A DNA stretch of 64,000 nucleotides from CAZSNH01 sp052388455 (GTDB lineage Bacteria; Pseudomonadota; Alphaproteobacteria; Rhizobiales; Hyphomicrobiaceae). The notes beneath the pieces were generated by a model. That model made no database searches and was not told where the DNA came from. It saw only the letters and a list, made by a program, of their open reading frames with translations. Numbering within the stretch: position 1 is the first letter of the stretch; each line of letters begins with the position of its first letter. Below, one piece after another: positions 33,718 through 42,444 of this stretch. The position numbers and the translations under genes are program-made. The stretch covers positions 1-64,000 of the forward strand of contig JBQTIA010000011.1 in assembly GCA_052388455.1 (NCBI GenBank). Direction: 5' to 3'.

Positions 33718-34233
33718 TCAGCAGCCGCACCACACGCCGCGGCTGCCGCTATTGACGTGCACGGTGCTGTGCGAGGTCATCGTGCGGCCCGGCATGTACG
33801 CGCTGGAGCTGGCATAGACCGTTCGGCCCGGCAGCATCACCGTCTGCGCCACGTGCTGGCGGCTGTGCTGATAGACCGTCTGATGATGCACTCGGGTCTG
33901 GAGGTGCACCTTTGTGACGGGGTGGACGCGCGTCACGACGTTGATGCGCGTCACGGGCTGCACGCGGGTGACGTTGACGGTGCGATGGACGACGTTGACA
34001 TAGTTGTTCTTCGTCACGTGGCGAACCTGCCGGACATGGCGAACCCTGGTCACGTCGCGGTAGCGGGTGACGTGATTGACCTGCTGCACCGTCCGATAGT
34101 TGTAGTTCGTCTTGACGATGGTGCGCGAGGCGGGATGGCAGTTGCGGCAACCGGCGCTCGCCGATCCCGCGGTGGCGACGAACGAAGCGGCCGCAAGGGC
34201 CGCGGCACAGATGATCCGGCTGACGTTCTGCAT
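33718..34233 (-). CDS. Secreted Val/Thr/Arg/His-repeat protein with terminal Cys pairs
   Basis: A 171-residue protein with a signal peptide (MQNVSRIICAAALAAASFVA...ASA|G). The mature chain opens with GCRNCHP and closes with WCGC. Between them, about 100 residues repeat the pattern V-T/H-R/K-V with aromatic or His insertions (VTRYRDVTRVRHVRQVRHV, TRVQPVTRINVVTRVHPVTKV), strictly alternating and basic, with more than ten His. A short second repeat is PGRT(V/M). Alternation suggests stacked beta strands on the cell surface or in the periplasm. Similar VTRV-rich proteins occur in Hyphomicrobiales without known function. The frame is open 29 codons upstream, but the signal peptide sets the start. 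Confidence 0.75.
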   Translation of the reverse strand: MQNVSRIICAAALAAASFVATAGSASAGCRNCHPASRTIVKTNYNYRTVQQVNHVTRYRDVTRVRHVRQVRHVTKNNYVNVVHRTVNVTRVQPVTRINVVTRVHPVTKVHLQTRVHHQTVYQHSRQHVAQTVMLPGRTVYASSSAYMPGRTMTSHSTVHVNSGSRGVWCGC

Positions 34234-34459
34234 GGTCTTTTCCACCCTCCAAGGACGGCCGGACGGTTTCCGGCGATCAACTCCATTGACACCCTGATGC
34301 GGCTGCGCCGCTGGCGTCAATCGAGCGGAGAGATCGGAGTCTTCAATTCGGCAATCGAGGTTAAAGCGGTGCCGTTTCGTGTTTCAGTTCCGGTTTCGTG
34401 TTAGCGTTAAGGGCGGGGCAATGAGGCACGGGTTGGGAAAAACTCCGGCCGGCCGCCGC

Positions 34460-35638
34460 TTACATTCCGCGCTCGACGAGATCCCGCCCGATCAGCCAGC
34501 GGCGGATCTCCGAGGTGCCGGCGCCGATTTCGTAGAGTTTGGCATCGCGCAGCAGGCGGCCGGTCGCCGTGTCGTTGATGTAGCCGTTGCCGCCGAGAAG
34601 CTGGATGGCGTCGAGCGTGATGCGGGTGGCCATTTCGGCGGTGTGAAGGATCGCGCCGGCCGCGTCGCGCCGTGTGGTCTCACCGCGATCCGCAGCCGCC
34701 GCCACGGCATAGACGTAAGTCCGTGCAGCGCTGGTTGCGACGTACATGTCGGCGAGCTTCCCCTGCACGAGCTGGAACGATCCGATCGGCTGGCCGAACT
34801 GCCGCCGCTCGCGGACATAAGGAAGCGCGATGTCGAGCGCGGCGCGCGCGATGCCGAGCGGACCGGCGGCGAGTACCACGCGCTCGTAGTCGAGCCCGCT
34901 CATGAGAACGCCGACGCCGCCGCCGACGCTTCCGAGCACGTTCTCTTCCGGCACTTCGCAGTCCTCGAACACCAGCTCTCCCGTGGGCGACCCGCGCATA
35001 CCGAGCTTGTCGAGCTTCTGCGCCACGCGGAAGCCGGCGAAATCCTTTTCGACCACGAAGGCCGTCAGTCCCCCTGGGGCCGCAGCGGGATCGGTCCGCG
35101 CGTAGACGATCAGCACATCCCCGCCGGGGCCGTTGGTGATCCACATCTTGGTGCCGTTGAGGACGAACCGGTCGGCCCGGCGCGTCGCCGAAAGCCGCAT
35201 CGCCAGCACGTCGGAGCCGGCCTCCGGTTCCGACATCGCGAGGCCGCCGAGACACTCTCCACTGATCAGTTGAGGCAGCAGACGGCGCTTCTGCTCGACC
35301 GTGCCGTGGCGGCGGATCTGATTGATGCACAGGTTGGAGTGCGCGGCGTAGGAGAGCCCGACCGAAGCCGAGGCGCGCGACACCTCCTCCATCGCCACGC
35401 AGTGCTCGAGATAGCCGAGACCGCTGCCGCCGAACTCCTCCTCGACCGTGATTCCGTGCAGGCCGAGCGCCCCCATCTCGGGCCACAGCCCACGCGGGAA
35501 CGCATCGCTGCGGTCGATTTCGGCGGCGAGTGGTGCAACCTTCCGAGCGGCGAACGCCTCGACCGTCGCGCGGAGCTGATCGGCCACGTCGCCGAGCCCG
35601 AAGTCGAAGGCGGGTGTGGTGGCCGTCCGTTGCGCCAT
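34460..35638 (-). CDS. ivd: Isovaleryl-CoA dehydrogenase
   Basis: A 392-residue acyl-CoA dehydrogenase, FAD-dependent, of leucine degradation. Markers are LSYAAHSNLCINQI, LAMSEPEAGSDVLAMR, FVLNGTKMWITNGPGGDVLIVYA, and the catalytic Glu252 in SGLDYERVVLAAGP, the position used by isovaleryl-CoA dehydrogenases (most relatives place it near 370). The C-terminus has QLLGGNGYINDTATGRLLRDAKLYEIGAGTSEI. The open frame continues 121 codons upstream but is unlike the family. No methylcrotonyl-CoA carboxylase genes are adjacent, so the pathway is not clustered here. Confidence 0.93.
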   Translation of the reverse strand: MAQRTATTPAFDFGLGDVADQLRATVEAFAARKVAPLAAEIDRSDAFPRGLWPEMGALGLHGITVEEEFGGSGLGYLEHCVAMEEVSRASASVGLSYAAHSNLCINQIRRHGTVEQKRRLLPQLISGECLGGLAMSEPEAGSDVLAMRLSATRRADRFVLNGTKMWITNGPGGDVLIVYARTDPAAAPGGLTAFVVEKDFAGFRVAQKLDKLGMRGSPTGELVFEDCEVPEENVLGSVGGGVGVLMSGLDYERVVLAAGPLGIARAALDIALPYVRERRQFGQPIGSFQLVQGKLADMYVATSAARTYVYAVAAAADRGETTRRDAAGAILHTAEMATRITLDAIQLLGGNGYINDTATGRLLRDAKLYEIGAGTSEIRRWLIGRDLVERGM

Positions 35639-35705
35639 CGTTGTGAGCCTCCTGCTGCCGCATCTGTTATAGAAGGCTGCATCGCGCGTGTCAGGAACCC
35701 GCCGC

Positions 35706-36197
35706 ATGGACGAGCCTCGCCTGTCGACCAACGACAACCCACCGCCGACGCGGGTGCCCTGGCCCCCGCTGCTGCTGGTGGCCGTGTTCGCAGGAAGCTG
35801 GCTGCTCGGCCGGACGGTCCCGCTGGCTTGGCCGGGTGTCGACGATCCCGCTGCAAGAGCCGTCGGCCTCTTCCTCGGCGCGCTCGGCTTCGCGCTGATC
35901 GCCTGGGCAGCGGTGACATTCCGCCGCCACGGGACGACAATCCTTCCGAACTCATCGGCCGCCGTGCTCGTCACAGACGGCCCGTTCCGCTGGCGGCGCA
36001 ACCCTATCTACCTCGGCGACGTGCTGATCTTCCTCGGCATCGCCGAGGTGACGAAGAACGTCTGGTTCGTCGGCGGAGCGGCCGTGTTCGCGATCCTCGT
36101 CACGTGGCTCGCCATCCTGCCGGAGGAGCGCCACCTCGAAACCCGCTTCGGCGACGCCTATCGCGATTACCGCAACCGAACCCGGCGCTGGATCTGA
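35706..36197 (+). CDS. Isoprenylcysteine carboxyl methyltransferase-family membrane protein
   Basis: A 163-residue membrane protein of the ICMT/PEMT-like methyltransferase family. Three or four hydrophobic segments enclose the conserved TDGPFRWRRNPIYLGDVLIFLG and LPEERHLETRFGDAYRDYRNRTRRWI, which binds SAM in the family. Bacterial members methylate varied small or lipid substrates; the substrate here is unknown. The ATG at 35706 has AGGAA ahead; a GTG at 35688 is an alternative. It diverges from ivd with about 67 bp between starts. Confidence 0.85.
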   Translation: MDEPRLSTNDNPPPTRVPWPPLLLVAVFAGSWLLGRTVPLAWPGVDDPAARAVGLFLGALGFALIAWAAVTFRRHGTTILPNSSAAVLVTDGPFRWRRNPIYLGDVLIFLGIAEVTKNVWFVGGAAVFAILVTWLAILPEERHLETRFGDAYRDYRNRTRRWI

Positions 36198-36221
36198 GCC
36201 GCTGGACCCGAGGCCGACCGT

Positions 36222-36965
36222 ATGAGCACCGACTACGGCGAGAAGGAGCGCGAGTTCCTGTCCACCCTGGCCGCCGACACCGGCCGCGATCTGGCGCAGT
36301 GGATGGCGGCCATCACCGATCAGAATCTGGCCGGGAAAAACGAGGTCATCGACTGGCTGCGCCAGCAGGGTTTCATGTTCGCCAAAGCCTCCTGGCTCGA
36401 GCGCATCCACGACAATGGCGGGCGTCCGATCTATGGGACGCCGGTGGCGCACGACACCGCGCCTGCTCCGGAGGTTGCCCCACTTCCGACCGCGCGGGCG
36501 TCGGTGCCGGCACCCACTCCAGCCCTGGAAATACCGGCCCCTGTGCGGATCACGGCTGCCGCGCTCTATCCGGTCGATCCACCCACATCGGCGCTCGACC
36601 TCGATGAGCCCGCGCTCGCCGCGCTGCTCACCAAAGCCAAGGCCCTGCAGCCTCTCGCGCGCCACCTGCTCAAGGAAATCGCGATAACCATACCCGGCGC
36701 GGAATTCTCCGCCCGTCCGACGCTGGTTTCCATCTCGGCACCCGCCGAGTTCGCCGTACTGACCGTCGCGCCGCGCGAGCTGCGGCTGGGGCTGGCGCTC
36801 GAAACTCAGCCGGCGGACGCCCGTTTCGCCGCCGCCAAATTCCCGCCGCCGGGCGGGCGCGTCGGACCTCACATCACGCATATGACGGTGCTGACGGATG
36901 CCCGCCAGATCGACCGAGGTCTGCTGGAGATCGTCAGCCTCGCTGCTCGCGGTGCACAACAGTAA
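36222..36965 (+). CDS. DUF4287 + DUF5655 protein
   Basis: A 247-residue cytoplasmic protein. The N-terminal 60 residues (KEREFLSTLAADTGRDLAQW, WLRQQGFMFAKASWLERIHDNGG) match DUF4287. A Pro/Ala-rich linker follows, then a C-terminal DUF5655-like domain (PLARHLLKEIAITIPGAEFS, RPTLVSISAPAEFAVLTV). Both domains are uncharacterised and often occur together in small proteins that may bind nucleic acids. It starts 24 bp after the ICMT-like gene and may share its transcript. Confidence 0.75.
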   Translation: MSTDYGEKEREFLSTLAADTGRDLAQWMAAITDQNLAGKNEVIDWLRQQGFMFAKASWLERIHDNGGRPIYGTPVAHDTAPAPEVAPLPTARASVPAPTPALEIPAPVRITAAALYPVDPPTSALDLDEPALAALLTKAKALQPLARHLLKEIAITIPGAEFSARPTLVSISAPAEFAVLTVAPRELRLGLALETQPADARFAAAKFPPPGGRVGPHITHMTVLTDARQIDRGLLEIVSLAARGAQQ

Positions 36966-37040
36966 ACCGCTCCTGCCCGTTCACAACCATTGAAATGCCG
37001 GAATCCAGGGGCCACCTCACGCTCGGTCACGGAGGATGTC

Positions 37041-38405
37041 ATGACGGTCACTCGGCGAGGGTTTTCTTTGCAGAATTCATGGGCTTCCGCCGCCGTACTT
37101 GTGCTGCTTGTTCCCACGGCCGGCACGGCCCAGACCGCCCGCCGCGACGGCATTGCCGACCTGATCGCCGCCGGCGAGAAGCGCACCACGACGCGGGTGG
37201 CCGGCGCTTCGACCGAAGCGCCTCCCGCGACGACGAAGGCCCCGGCCGCCGCCGCCGGGCCCGACGCGACCCCGCCGGCCGAGACCGATCCGCGCGAAGG
37301 CGATGTGGCCTACGAGCAGGCGCGCCGGCTGATGCAGGCCGTCGACAACATCCTCAAGGACACCGCCGAGCAGCGCGCGGAGGCGAAGAAACTCCCGCGC
37401 GAGAAGGATTTCGTCATCTCGCCGCTGTGGACCGAGACCCGCGAGGACCGCGAGAGCAAGGTACGCGACCTCCTCGATTCCGCGCTCGGCATCGTCACCG
37501 ACGCGCCCGTCGTCGAAACCCAGCGCAAGATCGAAGGACTGCGCCAGAACATCCGCGACATCGAAGAGCAGATCGTCGGCTACCGGGAAAAGCAGCTCAT
37601 CGCGCCCAAGGAGGGCATGCTGCCGGGCGTGCTGACCGACACGGTCTCCAGCCTCGCAAGTGCGATCGAGGAAGCAAACAAGCGCATCGAGGCCAATCGC
37701 GGAGAAATCCAGAAGGCCAAGACGGACATCCAGGATGCGCTGGTCAAGTCCGGCGTTCAGCTTTCCCCGGAGCAAGTGGAACTGCTGCTCGACAGCGTGC
37801 TCTCGGGCGACCTCGTCCGCCTCGTCGCGGTGTTCAACGCCGCCAAAATCATCGACGGCCAACTCGCCAAACTGATGACGGCGGCCGGCGACAACCTGAC
37901 GGCCTCGCGCAAATATTTCGCCATGCACGCGGCGCTGTTCGCCATGCTGGTCCACGCGCAGGACGCCACCATCGGCAAGATCGACACCCAGTACATGCCG
38001 AAGCTCGACGCCATTCTGAAAGATATTGCTGTCGCCAAGGGCAAAACCACCGAGCTGCTGAGGGCCGAGAACCGGCCCGATCAGCTTCGCGCGCTTGAAG
38101 CCAACCGCGAAAGCCAGAAGCTCGCCGAGGAGGCCGCCAAGGGCTATCGCCGGTATCTGTCGCAGCAGCGCGAGCAGATCGCCAAGGCCCGCTCGCGCGC
38201 GACGCATGACCTGCGTATCGCCGACAACACCTTCGAGACGGTGGAGGCGAGCCTACAGCTTCGCAACCTGATGCGCGACAGCTCGGGATCGTTCGAAGCC
38301 ATCCAGAAGCTCGAAGCGCCGACTTTCGACCAGATTTTCAAGAACGAAGAGCTTCGTCGCGAGTTCGAGGCGCTCACCCGCAAGCTCGACGTTCCGTCGA
38401 GTTGA
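37041..38405 (+). CDS. Secreted coiled-coil protein of unknown function
   Basis: A 454-residue protein with an N-terminal signal peptide (SWASAAVLVLLVPTAGTAQ, cleavage near TAQ) and an Ala/Pro/Thr-rich linker of about 40 residues. Long helices follow, with coiled-coil potential around residues 150-220 (IEGLRQNIRDIEEQIVGYREK, EEANKRIEANRGEIQKAK) and 320-380 (LAEEAAKGYRRYLSQQREQ). No enzyme motif is visible. The start is fixed by GGAGG five bases before ATG 37041. It probably resides in the periplasm and has an envelope role, by inference only. Confidence 0.8.
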   Translation: MTVTRRGFSLQNSWASAAVLVLLVPTAGTAQTARRDGIADLIAAGEKRTTTRVAGASTEAPPATTKAPAAAAGPDATPPAETDPREGDVAYEQARRLMQAVDNILKDTAEQRAEAKKLPREKDFVISPLWTETREDRESKVRDLLDSALGIVTDAPVVETQRKIEGLRQNIRDIEEQIVGYREKQLIAPKEGMLPGVLTDTVSSLASAIEEANKRIEANRGEIQKAKTDIQDALVKSGVQLSPEQVELLLDSVLSGDLVRLVAVFNAAKIIDGQLAKLMTAAGDNLTASRKYFAMHAALFAMLVHAQDATIGKIDTQYMPKLDAILKDIAVAKGKTTELLRAENRPDQLRALEANRESQKLAEEAAKGYRRYLSQQREQIAKARSRATHDLRIADNTFETVEASLQLRNLMRDSSGSFEAIQKLEAPTFDQIFKNEELRREFEALTRKLDVPSS

Positions 38406-38676
38406 GCCGAGCAAAGGCGGCGCTCGCAATTCGCAAACGGATGATGTTCTGCCACACCTGGACGTGTGTCAGGCGCACCAAGCCTCGCCCCGGTGGCGCC
38501 CGCAATACGGACGTGTTTGCAGGCACGATTTCGTGAACGGCCCGGCCGCATCTTGAAATCGAGGCACGTTTCTTCCACGTCTTTCAGAATAAGCGCCTCA
38601 GATCGACTGAACCGCCCGGCGCTGCGCCTCCACATCGGCGACGCGAGCGCGTGGTCGCGAGCCCGGAGGACATATC

Positions 38677-39528
38677 ATGACCACCATTCCATCGAATGTC
38701 CGGACCAAGGTCCAGCACCACCGCCCGATGCCGTTCGCCGACCTGCGCTGGCCCGCCTCGGCCATCTGGCGGCCGGGTGAGCCGGACATCCGCACCATCG
38801 GTCTCGCCGACCTGAAGGATGCCGTCGCCCGAGGCATCGACGACTTCCGGGCCATGCCGAGCCACGCCCTCTATCTGGTGATCCTCTATCCCCTCATTGG
38901 CCTGGCGCTGTCCTGGATGTTGCTCGGAGCCAACCTGCTCCCGCTCGTCTATCCGATGATCATGGGTTTTGCTCTGATCGGCCCGGTCGCGGCCATCGGC
39001 CTCTACGAGCTGAGCCGACGCCGGGAGGCCGGCCTCGAGACCTCCGCGTGGCACGCGCTCGATGTCCTGAGGTCACCGTCCATCGGCGCCATCCTGCGGA
39101 TGGGGCTGGTGCTGCTGGCGTTGTTCTATACCTGGATGATCACCGCGCGCGCCATCTATACGCAGTATTTCGGCGACGCCGTGCCGGCCGGCTTCTCGGC
39201 ATTCGTCAACGAGGTTCTCACTACGCCGGCGGGCTGGAAGCTGATGCTGGTCGGCAATGCCGTCGGGCTCCTGTTCGCCCTGCTGGCCTTCGTCATCAGC
39301 GTGGTATCGATCCCGATGCTCGTCGATCGGGATGTCGGCGCCGCGGTCGCCATCCGGGCCTCGATCCGGTCGGTGGTGGAGAATCTCCTGACCATGGCCC
39401 TCTGGGGGCTCTTCGTCACCATCCTCCTGCTCGCAGCATCGCTGCCGCTGTTCGTCGGCCTCGCGGTGGCGCTGCCTGTGCTCGGGCACGCGACGTGGCA
39501 TCTCTATCGAAGGCTCGTCGCTGAGTGA
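38677..39528 (+). CDS. DUF2189 integral membrane protein
   Basis: A 283-residue membrane protein with six hydrophobic segments. The N-terminal motif IRTIGLADLKDAVARGIDDF, followed by ALYLVILYPLIGLALSWM and FALIGPVAAIGLYELSRRRE, is characteristic of DUF2189 proteins in Alphaproteobacteria. Function unknown. A good GGAGG site precedes the ATG. The 271 bp upstream contain no gene that I can support. It converges with mgtE, 8 bp apart. Confidence 0.88.
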   Translation: MTTIPSNVRTKVQHHRPMPFADLRWPASAIWRPGEPDIRTIGLADLKDAVARGIDDFRAMPSHALYLVILYPLIGLALSWMLLGANLLPLVYPMIMGFALIGPVAAIGLYELSRRREAGLETSAWHALDVLRSPSIGAILRMGLVLLALFYTWMITARAIYTQYFGDAVPAGFSAFVNEVLTTPAGWKLMLVGNAVGLLFALLAFVISVVSIPMLVDRDVGAAVAIRASIRSVVENLLTMALWGLFVTILLLAASLPLFVGLAVALPVLGHATWHLYRRLVAE

Positions 39529-39536
39529 GTAAGCTG

Positions 39537-40916
39537 CTAGACCAACCACAGCGCCGCCAGTCCGAGGAAGGCGAAGAAACCGACGCAGTCGGTGACCATG
39601 GTGACGAAGACGCCCGAAGCCGGGGCGGGGTCAAGATTGAAGCGGTCGAAGGCGAGCGGGATCAGAATGCCGGCGAGCGCCGCAGCCATAAGGTTGACGA
39701 CGATCGCTGCCGCAATGACACCGCCCAGCTTGCCCGACCCGAACCATAGAAACACGATGCCGGCCATGATCGCCGACAGCACCAGCCCGTTGAGCAGCCC
39801 GACGAGCGCTTCGCGCGTGATGACGCGCGGGGCGTTGACCGCGCCGAGCTTGGCGGTAGCGAGCGCACGCACCGTCACCGTCATGGTCTGCGTGCCGGCG
39901 TTGCCGCCCATCGAGGCGACGATCGGCATCAGCACGGCCAGTGCAACCATCTGCTGAATGGTGCCGCCGAAGGCATGGATGCCGGTTGAAGCCAGGATCG
40001 CCGGGCCGTGGTTGACGATCAGCCACGGCACGCGGCTCTTCACCGTTTCGAGCACGCTGTCGGCCAGGCTTTCGTCGCCGACGCCGGCGAGTTTTTTCAT
40101 ATCCTCGTCGGCACCCTCTTGAATGACTTCGACGACGTCGTCGACGGTGACGACGCCGACCAGCCGGTTGTTCTCGTCGACGACGGGCGCCGACATCAGG
40201 TCGTAGCGCTCGAACTGGCGGGCCATCTCGCGCTGGTCGTCGGTGGCCATCACGACGTGGCGGTCGCTTTCCATGATCTGGTCGATGGCGACGTGCCGCT
40301 TGGTGCGCAGCAACCGCGACAGGTTGACCGAACCGAGCACGCGGAAGGTCGGATCGACGACGAAGATTTCCGAGAACGCGTCCGGCAGGTCCTCCGTCTC
40401 GCGCATGTGATCGATCACCTGCCCGACCGTCCAGAACGGTGGCACGGCCACGAAATCCGCCTGCATGAGGCGGCCGGCGCTTTCTTCCGGATAATCGAGG
40501 TTGCGCTCAAGCGCCGCGCGGTCGCTGGAGGCGAGCTGGGCAAGGATTTCCTCCTTGTCGCTCTCCTCCAGATTTTCGAGCAGATAGGCGGCGTCGTCGG
40601 TTTCGAGCTCGGTGACCGCTCTGGCCAGCAGCTCGTTCGGGAGCGCCTCGGAGAGCTGGTCGCGGACCGTCCCATCCAGTTCGGACAGCACCTCGTAGTC
40701 GAAAGCGGGGCCGAGAAGCTGGATCAGCCCGACGCGCACTTCCGGAGGCAAGAGCTCGATGATGTCGGCCAGGTCGGGCGCCCGCAGCTCGCTGACCAGC
40801 GAGACGACCCGCGCGCGATCACCGGCGACCGTCGCATCGGCGACCGCCCCGACCAGCTCGGCACTCGGGCTGGTGGTCAAATCCTCGGCCAGAATGTCCT
40901 GATCGCCGTCAGCCAT
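39537..40916 (-). CDS. mgtE: Magnesium transporter MgtE
   Basis: A 459-residue Mg2+ channel. The cytoplasmic N-domain (LRAPDLADIIELLPPEVRVGL, LLENLEESDKEEILAQL) leads into two CBS domains (PDAFSEIFVVDPTFRVLGSV and MSAPVVDENNRLVGVVTVDD). Five membrane helices follow, with the pore sequence VALAVLMPIVASMGGNAGTQT. Regulation is by Mg2+ binding to the cytoplasmic domains, as known for the family. MADGDQDIL (40916) is the chosen start. It diverges from the first deacetylase gene. Confidence 0.95.
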   Translation of the reverse strand: MADGDQDILAEDLTTSPSAELVGAVADATVAGDRARVVSLVSELRAPDLADIIELLPPEVRVGLIQLLGPAFDYEVLSELDGTVRDQLSEALPNELLARAVTELETDDAAYLLENLEESDKEEILAQLASSDRAALERNLDYPEESAGRLMQADFVAVPPFWTVGQVIDHMRETEDLPDAFSEIFVVDPTFRVLGSVNLSRLLRTKRHVAIDQIMESDRHVVMATDDQREMARQFERYDLMSAPVVDENNRLVGVVTVDDVVEVIQEGADEDMKKLAGVGDESLADSVLETVKSRVPWLIVNHGPAILASTGIHAFGGTIQQMVALAVLMPIVASMGGNAGTQTMTVTVRALATAKLGAVNAPRVITREALVGLLNGLVLSAIMAGIVFLWFGSGKLGGVIAAAIVVNLMAAALAGILIPLAFDRFNLDPAPASGVFVTMVTDCVGFFAFLGLAALWLV

Positions 40917-41175
40917 GACCTTGCCTGTGCTCACTGCCGTCTTGCGGGACGAGAACGCATTCGCTCTGCACCACTCGGATTGGAGCATGTGCCGACGCCG
41001 CGCGCCGCCTTATCACGGCAGCGATGCATGCAACAATCATGATACGGAAATGTAACAGATTTTCAGAATGATCCGACGCCGCTTTCCCGCCTGCATCCCA
41101 GGTACTATGGCAGGTGGGCGATTCGGCGGCGGCCTGAGAAAACCATCGCGACCGGGAGAGACCTTGAGGGCGGGA

Positions 41176-42288
41176 ATGGCGAGCGGGAATTTCCGGTCGG
41201 TGGTGGCGGTGGCGGCGCTCGCCATCGCGGCCTGCGCACCGGCGGTCCATGCCGGCGGTTCCCTGCCGCCGACGGGCGGCATCTCTGACGCCTGCCATGG
41301 ACGCGCCGATGTACTCGGCGTCTCACGGATCGTCGAAATCGACACCGCAGCCGCGCCCCGCTTCGGCGCCCAGTACCGCGACGCCGGCTTCCTGGAGGAC
41401 GGCGAGGTGGTGCTGACCTTCGACGACGGTCCACTGCGCTACTACACCCAGCGCGTACTCGATGCGCTCGAGCAGCAGTGCGTCCGGGCGACGTTTTTCA
41501 TCGTCGGGCGCATGGCGATCTCCGATCCGGCGATGCTGAAGGACATCGCTCGGCGCGGCCACACCATCGGCGTGCATACGTGGTCGCACAAGAAGCTGAG
41601 CACGATCGGAGCCGCACGTCAGACCGAGGAGATCGAACTCGGGCTGAGCGCGACCGCCGCGGCGCTCGACGGGCCAGTGGCGCCGTTCTTCCGCTATCCC
41701 TACCTGCGCGACAGCCGCGCCTCGCTCGACCATCTCGCCGGCCGCCAGCTCGGCGTGTTCGGCATCGATGTCGATTCGCGTGATTTCTCCACCCGCAATC
41801 CCGGCGCCGTGCAGCGCACCGTGCTGGCCCAGCTCGCCACGACCCGCAAGGGCATCATCCTCTTCCACGACATTCAGCCGTCGACCGCCGGCTCGATCCG
41901 CTCGCTCTTGGCGGAGTTGAAGGCGCGCGGCTTCCGGATCGTGCACATGGTCGCCAAGACGCCGGCAACGACACTGCCGGAGTACGATGCGATGGCAGCC
42001 AGGGAACTGGCCCGCAAGACCGTCGCCGCGGCGAAATCACCGCTCGCAACCCGAGCCGTCACGTGGCCGGCTGGCAAGGACTCTCCCAAGTCTGCGACAC
42101 CAGCCGCCACCGACGCGGACGAAATGCTGCCCTGGCTGCGCGGCACGAAGACCGACGGCCTCGACAACAAGCCGGCAGGGCCTGCGCAGGCGGCCCCTCA
42201 GCTGCCGACGGTCCGCCCGCCGCGCCGGCCGGAGCCCCCCGGCCTGCACGAAGACCCCTGGCAGATCCGCCCCCAACCCGGCGGCTGA
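41176..42288 (+). CDS. Secreted polysaccharide deacetylase (NodB homology), copy 1
   Basis: A 370-residue CE4-family esterase with a signal peptide (MASGNFRSVVAVAALAIAAC, possibly a lipobox). The NodB motifs are intact: VVLTFDDGP (catalytic and metal Asp), GVHTWSHKKL (two metal His), FRYPYLRDSR, IDVDSRDFS and GIILFHDIQPST. It should remove N-acetyl groups from a cell-wall or exopolysaccharide substrate. A low-complexity Pro-rich tail of about 80 residues follows the domain. The next gene is a paralogue on the same strand 156 bp downstream. Confidence 0.88.
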   Translation: MASGNFRSVVAVAALAIAACAPAVHAGGSLPPTGGISDACHGRADVLGVSRIVEIDTAAAPRFGAQYRDAGFLEDGEVVLTFDDGPLRYYTQRVLDALEQQCVRATFFIVGRMAISDPAMLKDIARRGHTIGVHTWSHKKLSTIGAARQTEEIELGLSATAAALDGPVAPFFRYPYLRDSRASLDHLAGRQLGVFGIDVDSRDFSTRNPGAVQRTVLAQLATTRKGIILFHDIQPSTAGSIRSLLAELKARGFRIVHMVAKTPATTLPEYDAMAARELARKTVAAAKSPLATRAVTWPAGKDSPKSATPAATDADEMLPWLRGTKTDGLDNKPAGPAQAAPQLPTVRPPRRPEPPGLHEDPWQIRPQPGG

Positions 42289-42444
42289 CCGCGACAAAAA
42301 AGATTCGATTGTCGGCCCAGCCGTGGCCCGACTGCGACGCTGGCCGATCAACTTACTGTTTCTCTACCGCTTTCACCTTGTCTCGCCGCTGACCTTCGAT
42401 CAAACATTCCAAAGTGAGAAACGTGATTTGGGCTGGGGGGCTCT

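Noticed and set aside
34379..36607. 742-codon plus-strand frame opposite ivd
   Set aside because: It spans a well-supported acyl-CoA dehydrogenase and the ICMT-like gene; the translation is antisense-like with no domain.
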